Shown: positions 9,289 to 16,495 of the stretch, in pieces
Layout of the letters: each line of letters starts with the position of its first letter
Numbering within the stretch: position 1 is the first letter of the stretch
Assembly (NCBI GenBank): GCA_037178625.1
Contig: JAWZXG010000024.1
Location: forward strand, 372,001-436,000
DNA from: Skeletonema tropicum
Taxonomy: Eukaryota > Bacillariophyta > Thalassiosirophyceae > Thalassiosirales > Thalassiosiraceae
Direction: 5' to 3'
DNA: 64,000 nt
Notes under the pieces: generated by a model
Seen by the model: only the letters and a program-made list of their open reading frames with translations
What the model was told of the DNA's origin: nothing
The model's database searches: none
Made by a program: the position numbers and the translations under genes

Positions 9289-9466
9289 TGCTAAAACACT
9301 ACTACTACTTGGTAATGATCTTCTAGTACATGATTAAACGATAAAGTGACCTTGTCGGTTTGTTGTTTATGCACTTGGATGAAATTGGCGAGGAGTCCTC
9401 GATCGGTGTCGTGTTTACCGGAAAGTTTCCTGGAAACCGGAGATTGCTATCAGCTAGTCTCCAACA
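9289..9466 (-). repeat. 5' LTR of the complete copia element
   Basis: 178-bp LTR identical to 4959-5136, followed on its right by the target duplication CTTAT. In sense orientation it carries a TATA-like TGCATAAACA (about 9363-9372) 31 nt upstream of CGTTTAATC, the segment complementary to the PBS. If transcription starts there (about 9340), R would open with the self-complementary 14-mer. Confidence 0.95.
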
Positions 9467-9663
9467 CTTATATATGGATGATGTGATGGAGGTGGAGGTG
9501 AGAGGGTTCTGAGTAGAAAAAGGGCGTGTGACCGCTGTCCCCCCACGACATTGCCAGTGCGCTAGACATAACAGTGGATATTTGTAGGCGTCTGGGGGAC
9601 AAAATCTGTGATCGCCCTGATTTTGCCCTAAATTATCACCACATCCAATCCGGCCGAACACAA

Positions 9664-10433
9664 CACGCTGATTCACAGCGCGATTTTAAGTGAAAGTGGT
9701 GGTACGGTAAAGTTGGATGGTAATATTGCTTATCTACATATCTACATACAAAATCAACCATTTTCAACAACACCCACCGCACAAAAACACCACCTCCCTG
9801 GTGATTATTCGGCGTACCCTAGTACCTTAGGAAGTGCTGATCATCATGGAACTACCGGCCTTATTGTCTTCATAAACATCATAGCAAGCGATTTAGGCCA
9901 TTAGTTCCATGATCATAAGCAATATTGAGAGAGCTAGAGCGCATTTTCAGCACACAGGTGACGACGCCGAATTCCTGCACCATGTCGGTCCTTGAAAGGG
10001 TTTTCGAGGATTTCTACAGCGATGACACTTGGCTGATCGATATAATATATTTATTTGAATGTACCGACCAAGTATCATTGCCACAGCCACCCCCAAAGTC
10101 TCTCGATGCACTGCCTTGCGGTCAAAAATCGACGCATCATCACAACATTTGACCCCCTATTCGAACGGCCTCTCGTCGTAATTGTTAATGTACTGACCAA
10201 ATAATCTTGTTATTATATATTAATAGAAGCGATTTAATCTATCAAACTTAATTAGGGACTTGGTATTAGCTGAGATATAGGCGACGGCGTCTACGCTGTC
10301 GGATGCCATGGTCATGATGGTTTTTTGATGTACGGTAGCTTGTGTAAGGGTACGGTAGCTAACTTAAGGTAAGAAATAACGCACATAGGAGCTAGAATAA
10401 AATCGCGATTTACTAGCGCGGTGAATCAGCGTG
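9664..10433. mobile_element. Putative non-autonomous inverted-repeat element (770 bp)
   Basis: Left end CACGCTGATTCAC (9664-9676) is matched perfectly in inverse at 10421-10433, and similarity continues on both sides through GCGC and ATCGCGATTTTA-like blocks. ACAA flanks both ends (9660-9663 and 10434-10437), a possible 4-bp target duplication. Inside is a large hairpin: AATATTGCTTAT (9722-9733) pairs with 9915-9926 and CATGGAACTA (9845-9854) with 9902-9911. No transposase is encoded. Superfamily unassigned. Confidence 0.6.
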
Positions 10434-10529
10434 ACAAATCTCAATCTGGCGATAGATGCAGAAAACCTCCTACAGAAAGCGTGCCTACGCCTATATGCTG
10501 CATATGCTCGAGACGACCATTAGGAGATC

Positions 10530-10931
10530 ATGGCCCCTCGAAGGAAATTAAAAGGCGCTCAGGCGGAGCTCTTCGCTGCCGTTTGTCATCATTACATCAA
10601 CGAAGCCGAAGAGGGTTCCACTGATAAACCCGATCGCGTTCCAATTTTCAGTCACTTGAGCAAAGCTCAAAGATTGAAACTTGTGGCCGATGTCGCCATC
10701 GGGATGTTGTGCGAGGATGAACCGCTTCCTCCGGATACTATCCAGCACAACTCGACGTATAGGGCGATTATTGATGTCCTCTTTACCGCTCTTGAGATTG
10801 AAATCGATATGCAATATGATCTTTACGATGTTGGAGAGGACCTACTTTATTATGATGAGGAAGATAGGAGCGGAGCGCAAAGAACTGAGCAAGAGATAGA
10901 AGAATACACAGTAAAAGAAGCTCTGAGCTGA
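10530..10931 (+). CDS. N-terminal part of a MYND-type protein, or separate small ORF
   Basis: 133 codons starting with an ATG, acidic at the C-terminus, helical and rich in Leu and Glu, with no known motif. It stops at 10929-10931, only 7 bp before the ATG of the MYND-finger ORF, which lies in the next frame. Omitting a single T near the stop would carry the frame straight into EKNMKKLKKGK of the next ORF, so the two are probably one gene broken by a 1-nt insertion or a sequencing error. The other possibility is two adjacent short genes; no usable intron joins them. Confidence 0.6.
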   Translation: MAPRRKLKGAQAELFAAVCHHYINEAEEGSTDKPDRVPIFSHLSKAQRLKLVADVAIGMLCEDEPLPPDTIQHNSTYRAIIDVLFTALEIEIDMQYDLYDVGEDLLYYDEEDRSGAQRTEQEIEEYTVKEALS

Positions 10932-10938
10932 GAAAAAT

Positions 10939-12028
10939 ATGAAGAAGCTGAAGAAGGGAAAGAATGTTGGGGAATTTCATGTTGATAAAAAAGTTTCCAC
11001 ACCGGTAGACATGATGTCTGTACATAACGATCTGATGAAAATCTTTGCAGGAGGCCCGGTGTCCAAAAGAGAGCGTGACTCCATTCGCCCGTTGAATGAG
11101 GATGAAGAAACTGCCTTCAATTGGCGTAGGCTTTGTGATGCTGCACTTCAGGAAGACACTCCTAGTAACCATCATGGTTTCCAGGATGTCTTTCCACTAT
11201 GCAATGTCAATTTTGATTTTCGATGCCAGAAATTAGAAAAATGGTACAGGGCTCTTAACTTGTGTTTTGATACAAAGCTGATGGACTATGGTTCTGCAAC
11301 AGATAATGCTCTGATTATTGGCAAAGTGAACTACAATAGCTATGCTGACCCATCGCAACTACCTAGAATCAACGCTCTCCAGCGCAACATTAATCTTCTG
11401 ATGAAGGTGTATGCATCATCATGGGATCCCAAACTTTTGGCTTTTGACGAACGACGCATTTTTGCTGTTTGCTCTCAATATCTAGACTTCGGTCATTATC
11501 AAAAGAAATGGGTTCTGGGTTTTGTAGAAGAATGCAGGGCTAGAGGGATCAATTTCAAGGAACCCGGGAACTATCAAGCTCGACTTGATGTATTCAAAGA
11601 CACTAAAGATGATCTCATGGAAGGCTGTGAATATGCTTTCGGATCCTTCGAACATGAAGAACTTGAGAGTGTTCAACGAGATTGGACACCGGAAGATGAG
11701 GGACCCACTGAATTGGGATTTCTTAAGAGGATGTGTAGTGGTCCCGGCAAATCAGAGTGGATTAAGTATTGCTGTGAAACGAAGAACTTACAGAGCTGTT
11801 CGCGGTGCAGGGCAGTATTGTGTAAGTTTATCGCATTCAAATCCCTGTGTTGTACAAAGAGTGTCAGATATCAAATCCAAATCCTTACTTTTGTTTTTGT
11901 TTGTTTCAGATTGTGGCCGAGAGTGCCAGGTAGCCGATTGGAAGCGAGGACACAAAAATGTGTGTGCCAGGTTGGCCAAAGAACGGAAAGACAAGGAAAA
12001 GATAGCTCAAATGGCGAAGGGTGACTAG
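10939..12028 (+). CDS. MYND zinc-finger protein (two exons)
   Basis: Exons 10939-11821 and 11910-12028 give 333 residues. The intron 11822-11909 (88 bp, GTAAGT...TTTCAG) is fixed by the finger: the end of exon 1 encodes CSRCRAVL and splicing creates YCGRECQ, followed by DWKRGHKNVC, the classic C-x2-C...C-x3-C...H-x3-C MYND signature. MYND fingers mediate protein-protein contacts, often in transcriptional co-repressors. The N-terminal 270 residues match nothing I recognise beyond being helical. The initiator may be artificial if the upstream ORF belongs to the same gene. Confidence 0.82.
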
Positions 12029-12302
12029 ATAATATTGCATGCCATCGATGAAATATATGTATATGCAACCTGTACCTGGTTCAAAATCTCAAGACTTGGT
12101 TTGATGGAACGAGCTAGGGCTGTGGTGGGTTCAGGAATTATCTCGCCTCAGTATGAGAGTGTTATGTTATCTCTGGGATTTAACTTAGCTATTTTGTCAA
12201 AACAAAGTGGATCTGGACCAGTACCCCAAGCACCAGCACCAGCCTTGTTCAATATAAGCACATACTTAGAATTTTCACATCAGTAGAAGGACAACGAGTT
12301 TA

Positions 12303-13142
12303 TTATGAAGGAAGAGGCTTCTCCTCGTCGCCGAGCTTTGATAATGAACGGTTCGTAGTCCCCAAAAACATGCTACTTCCTCGTCGTATGTTATCTTCGG
12401 ATGTTAATGGGTTTGTTGTCACTGGAGTCTCTTTTGATGATGATATGAAGGCTCGTGTACTCACAAATCTGACGTATTTGCCACGATTTCCCTTGTTATC
12501 TCTCCACATTCCATGAAATCGATTTGTCCCAAAATTGAACGTGCCAGTTGATAGAACCCTCAGTTTATCATCATCATTAGAGTGTGTAACCCACCATGCA
12601 TCTCCAGAGTAGGCAACAAATCCATCATGAATCTGTGCGCTGCTTTCATCTGCAAACATCCCTTTTATTGTGTAGCCTGTTCCATTGTTGTTCATTGTGA
12701 GTCGAGCAAAGCCAGCAGATGGCGCTTTTGTATGTTCGTCAGTGTATGTCAGGAGAAAGTCACTGTCATAGAACTCGAACTTTGCCTCTGGAATCTCTAG
12801 ATCTTCAGGTGATGCGTCTGTTGAAGATGTTGGTGGCGAAGGCTTTTGCTCTTGCTGCTTCTGTCTCTGTTGTCGTCGTTGTGTCTTGGCCTCTGCCTCT
12901 GATATTGCCACTTCAAAGTCTCGTTCGCGATTACGCAGTATCTTATTGTCGAAGACTTTCATGCAGAATAATTTGAGAGTGAGTGCAGCTATGAACCAAA
13001 CCCCTACACATGTGGTAAATAAAACCCAATCTTTTGGGTATGATGCATCGCTTGAACCTTCCGTGCGTCGATGACTGTTCCCACCCCTCAAGAGTTGGGA
13101 GCTGAAAGTCAGTGCAGCTGGTTGTTCTCTTGGTGTATTCAT
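12303..13142 (-). CDS. Hypothetical single-pass membrane protein
   Basis: 279 codons with an ATG at 13142. A hydrophobic segment at about residues 40-61 (WVLFTTCVGVWFIAALTL) is followed by a Glu/Arg/Gln-rich helical stretch (about 70-100) and a C-terminal region with alternating hydrophobic, Gly and Asn residues (GFARLTMNNNGTGYTIKG, FHGMWRDNKGN), suggesting a beta-rich domain. No family recognised. Its 3' end faces the MYND gene across about 270 bp. Confidence 0.75.
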   Translation of the reverse strand: MNTPREQPAALTFSSQLLRGGNSHRRTEGSSDASYPKDWVLFTTCVGVWFIAALTLKLFCMKVFDNKILRNRERDFEVAISEAEAKTQRRQQRQKQQEQKPSPPTSSTDASPEDLEIPEAKFEFYDSDFLLTYTDEHTKAPSAGFARLTMNNNGTGYTIKGMFADESSAQIHDGFVAYSGDAWWVTHSNDDDKLRVLSTGTFNFGTNRFHGMWRDNKGNRGKYVRFVSTRAFISSSKETPVTTNPLTSEDNIRRGSSMFLGTTNRSLSKLGDEEKPLPS

Positions 13143-13919
13143 TGAATTTGATTACTACTTGCAAGCTAATGCAATACTTGAGTGTTTTATGTCGAGAATT
13201 TTGAGCTGTACCATAACTCATCTTCTGTAACATTGCATGCATTCGGCATGCAAGATGTTGTGATGTTGTGTCATCTCTGAGACAGTTGGCTGGAGTTCTC
13301 ATCGATCAATAAGACATGGTATCTTACTTAAGGTACATATCCAATATGTGCTAGATACAAAATGGTACGTAGACGTAGACTACCTAACGTACCTATCTTG
13401 TGTCATGGATGGAGGCTCTGAGGACAAACTACATAGCTACAAAGGACACGTCGGAAGATATTTAAAAAGAGACATGATAGGCATGGCAGGATTGCAAGCT
13501 CGAGAGAGCGAAGGAGTCATCGATATCTACCCACCGATATCAGAATTATTCAAAGATTCTTGTGGATTTACACGGTACCATATGTAGAAGGTATTGAGCT
13601 GCAATGAATAGAGGTTGCACAAAATTGCACGTGTCGAAAATCATCCAGTTGGAAGCGAGGTTGAAGTTTTGTTTTGTTGATGTCTCATGACATGATAAAA
13701 CGATTATCTTTACTCTGCTCTGTTCAGACATGCACATTGTAATTTTTGTCTTTTGATTGGGTGTACCAGAAAGTCATCCAGATCCTATTTTACTCAGCTA
13801 AAAACTCACTGTTGGAACGTACAAGGTCTTCCTTACACGGCTCAAACAACTTCCCTGCAGCCAATATCGACATACCCAGTGCACAGAGTGGCAGTGTCAA
13901 GGGAATATGATTGTTGTGA
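13143..13919. other. Intergenic region, no gene seen
   Basis: 777 bp with only short unconvincing frames. Around 13315-13400 there are several GGTAC/GTACC and TACGTA-like words. No tRNA box, repeat or transposon end was recognised. The 5' end of the 12303-13142 gene and the 3' end of the 13920-14603 gene flank it. Confidence 0.5.
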
Positions 13920-14603
13920 TCAAACATCAATGCCAGCGTCAGTAATGTGAAATGTGATTATGCACTCTTGCTTGTACTCAACTCCAAAGTAGAAAATCTC
14001 CCTGATGCTGACTGCCATTAGTGCTATTATTGAAAGAGACCAAGATATAGACCCCATCAGCTGTTGGATATCTCCAAGGTTCGAGACAAAACTGCTAGTT
14101 ATCGTTGCAAGTCCCAACGAAAGTGTTCCAACCTCAAGTATTTTGTTTCTTGGCACTGGGCAAAGACTCAGAGAGCCCCCGGCAAGAATGGGCAGCACGT
14201 TTGAAGATTGTTCAACTATCTGTCCAATATCTGCACCTGTACCCTCCAAGAATCCTATATCGTCTACCGCTAGAACACATAAGCATAGAGCAGATGCGCT
14301 CATTGCAACACGGTAGGAAATTATTCTTGCTCTTTCAAGCAGTGTCACGGAGCGATCAACTTCCGCAGTATAATCCTTCATCCCGTCGATACCATCTATG
14401 CTTGATGTCACTACTTCTTTGTTGTCAGTATCATTTTCTGTGCTTGAAAAGTAGAGTGTTGCAACAGTTCCTCGAGGCGCTCGGCGGTGCTGGCCAGATT
14501 TAGATGTTGTAATAGAACATGATGGAGCGGTGAACGAGGTCACTCCAAATGATGTGAGGGTATGCAGCTTGATAATGAAGAGTAAAATGAAGAAGATAGT
14601 CAT
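13920..14603 (-). CDS. Unknown plastid-targeted multi-pass membrane protein
   Basis: 227 codons. The N-terminus is a signal peptide (MTIFFILLFIIKLHTLTS) ending near SFTAPS, with a Phe after the predicted cleavage site and then a Ser/Arg-rich stretch, the bipartite signature of secondary-plastid import. Three or four hydrophobic segments follow (about residues 95-115, 140-175 and 180-200). The last 15 residues are unusual and might be read-through of an intron, but I found no splice pair that keeps a good frame. No family recognised with confidence; a remote resemblance to the cyanobacterial/plastid DUF2301 membrane proteins is only a guess. Confidence 0.72.
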   Translation of the reverse strand: MTIFFILLFIIKLHTLTSFGVTSFTAPSCSITTSKSGQHRRAPRGTVATLYFSSTENDTDNKEVVTSSIDGIDGMKDYTAEVDRSVTLLERARIISYRVAMSASALCLCVLAVDDIGFLEGTGADIGQIVEQSSNVLPILAGGSLSLCPVPRNKILEVGTLSLGLATITSSFVSNLGDIQQLMGSISWSLSIIALMAVSIREIFYFGVEYKQECIITFHITDAGIDV

Positions 14604-14721
14604 TGGAAGATATTGATTGTTCAGGATTGCATCGAGCGAGCGTGGATATGGTAGCTTTCATCACGCTATGGTGGCTTGCGCTTTCCATCGTCAACGTCAA
14701 CTCAGTAGTGCAGCGCAAAAA

Positions 14722-14748
14722 TTGCGCCAAAGCACTTTTTTGGCGCGG
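14722..14748. promoter_or_regulatory. Paired E2F-like sites in a divergent promoter
   Basis: TTGCGCCAAA (14722-14731, the reverse of TTTGGCGCAA) and TTTTTTGGCGCGG (14736-14748) lie back to back between the divergent starts at 14603 and 14871. Both contain the E2F/DP core TTTGGCGC. Similar sites occur at 23065-23121 and 56102-56111. Binding is inferred from the motif alone. Confidence 0.5.
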
Positions 14749-14870
14749 TTCATCAACTGAGTCACAACTTCGACCTTTTTGACGAACATTCAAGTTGTTG
14801 TTGACCATGAGTCCAACGAAGTCAAAGTAATACTCCTATTACTCCTAAATATATTCAATAGTATTTGACG

Positions 14871-16442
14871 ATGGTGAAGTACAGGCTCATCGCCCTAATT
14901 GCTGCTGTGGCCACAGCATCATCTGCTGCATTCGTATCTCCTACACAACCACCTACACATAGCACTTCCTTCGCTCTGTCCTCCACAAGATCTTCCACAT
15001 CCAACAACACCACATCATCTCGTGCCAAAAAGAGCGTTAGCGAACGAACCTCGGAAGAAGCCGTCTCCCTCATCCGCGATGTAGTCCAAGCAGCCTTTGA
15101 CGCAGGACCACGAGCAGCACCCTCCCGAACATTGCAAGCCTACATTGCCATATCGCGGACATTGCAAGATTTCTCACCGATTCAACGACCGGGACGAAAG
15201 GCGGAACAATTTAGTGCTCCGGTTGCGTTGCGAAAACTATTTGAACGATTGGGAGCGACGTATATTAAACTAGGACAATTTGTGGCGAGTAGTCCATCGT
15301 TATTCCCTAAAGAGTATGTGTTGGAGTTTCAAAAGTGTTTGGATAGTACTGAACCATTAGAGTGGAACATTGTGAAAAAGATCATTGAGAAGGAGACTGG
15401 TCCAATTACAAACAACTTTTCATTTATTGACAAGACACCGTTAGCTTCTGCATCCATTGCGCAAGTGCATGCTGCCAAACTAAAGACTGGGGAGGAGGTG
15501 GTTATCAAAGTACAAAAGCCCCAAATTGACAATTTACTCAAGGCGGATCTCAACTTCATTTACATAGCTTCACGAGTGTTGGAATTCTTACAACCTGACT
15601 TTGAACGAACATCGTTATCAGCCGTGGCGGGAGATGTGAAGAGTAGCATGTTGGAAGAATTAGATTTCGAAAAGGAGGCAGAGAATATCGAGGAATTTCG
15701 TGACTTTTTGAGGGATCAGGGCTTGCGTGATTCAGTCACCGCACCACGTGTGTATAGAGAACAAACCACCAAAAAGGTATTGACAATGGAAAGACTGAGA
15801 GGTGTGTCTATGGTGGATGCTGAATCCATTCGTACAATCACAAATGATCCAGAATCTCTTATCATCACGGCATTAAATACGTGGACCACGTCTGTCATGA
15901 CCATGCCGTGGTTCCACGCAGATGTACATTCCGGCAACCTGTTAGTGTTGGACGATGGTCGAGTTGGTTTCATCGACTTTGGAATGGTTGGTCGTGTTGG
16001 TGAAAAGACATTTAATGCCGTGAGTGAGTTGAGTACTGCCATGGCTGTGGGTGATTACGAGGGAATGGCCGAAGCACTCTTGAACATGGGTGCAACCGAC
16101 GAAGATGTGGATGTGCAAAAGTTCGGTAGGGATATTGAACAGGTCATGAGCGACATGGCTAAGGTTTCTCCCGATATTGCAGCAGTCGGGGTGGGTAGTG
16201 ATGGAACTGTTCAGGCAGCTATATCATTTGACGAAAATGAAGTGACCGACATGTTGTTAAAGATTGTGGACGTGACTGAAGACAATGGATTGAAGCTACC
16301 ACGGGAGTTCGGCTTACTTGTGAAGCAAAGTTTGTATTTTGACAGATATCTTAAGATCCTCGCGCCTGACCTGAATACCAGCACCGATGAACGCATGGTA
16401 GCTCTTCAGGCTGCAGATAAGAAGGTAGAAGTCATCGTGTAA
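14871..16442 (+). CDS. ABC1/ADCK (UbiB family) atypical kinase, plastid-type
   Basis: 523 residues from the ATG at 14871; the frame is open slightly further upstream but has no earlier ATG. A signal peptide ending ASSAAFVSP is typical of stramenopile plastid import. The family hallmarks are present: the KxGQ motif YIKLGQFVASS (about 131), the Ala-rich loop PLASASIAQVH (about 190) in place of a P-loop, IKVQKP with the conserved Lys, EELDFEKEAEN, HADVHSGN (catalytic loop) and the metal-binding FIDFGMVGR (about 365). Plastid members (ABC1K) act in prenylquinone and lipid metabolism in plastoglobules. Exact paralogue not assignable. Confidence 0.93.
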   Translation: MVKYRLIALIAAVATASSAAFVSPTQPPTHSTSFALSSTRSSTSNNTTSSRAKKSVSERTSEEAVSLIRDVVQAAFDAGPRAAPSRTLQAYIAISRTLQDFSPIQRPGRKAEQFSAPVALRKLFERLGATYIKLGQFVASSPSLFPKEYVLEFQKCLDSTEPLEWNIVKKIIEKETGPITNNFSFIDKTPLASASIAQVHAAKLKTGEEVVIKVQKPQIDNLLKADLNFIYIASRVLEFLQPDFERTSLSAVAGDVKSSMLEELDFEKEAENIEEFRDFLRDQGLRDSVTAPRVYREQTTKKVLTMERLRGVSMVDAESIRTITNDPESLIITALNTWTTSVMTMPWFHADVHSGNLLVLDDGRVGFIDFGMVGRVGEKTFNAVSELSTAMAVGDYEGMAEALLNMGATDEDVDVQKFGRDIEQVMSDMAKVSPDIAAVGVGSDGTVQAAISFDENEVTDMLLKIVDVTEDNGLKLPREFGLLVKQSLYFDRYLKILAPDLNTSTDERMVALQAADKKVEVIV

Positions 16443-16495
16443 AACTTCAGGAAAGGAATTTTGATTGTGTACAAGATAAAGTTAGAATGAACATA

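Larger units (their letters stand above)
4959..9466 (-). mobile_element. Complete Ty1/copia LTR retrotransposon, apparently intact
   Basis: Two LTRs (4959-5136 and 9289-9466) read identically over 178 bp and show TG...CA ends. The 5 bases flanking the element are CTTAT on both sides (4954-4958 and 9467-9471), a perfect target-site duplication. One 1365-residue polyprotein frame fills the interior, with 35 bp between the 5' LTR and the ATG and 19 bp between the stop and the 3' LTR. Sense direction is minus, so the 5' LTR is the right-hand one. Identical LTRs, clean duplication and an open frame indicate a recent insertion. Confidence 0.96.

Noticed and set aside
9323..9676. 117-codon minus-strand ORF starting in flanking DNA and running into the 5' LTR
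   Set aside because: Created by the LTR insertion; it lacks any recognisable domain.
14500..14808. 102-codon minus-strand ORF
   Set aside because: Covers the divergent promoter with E2F-like sites and the start of the 13920-14603 gene in another frame; no domain.
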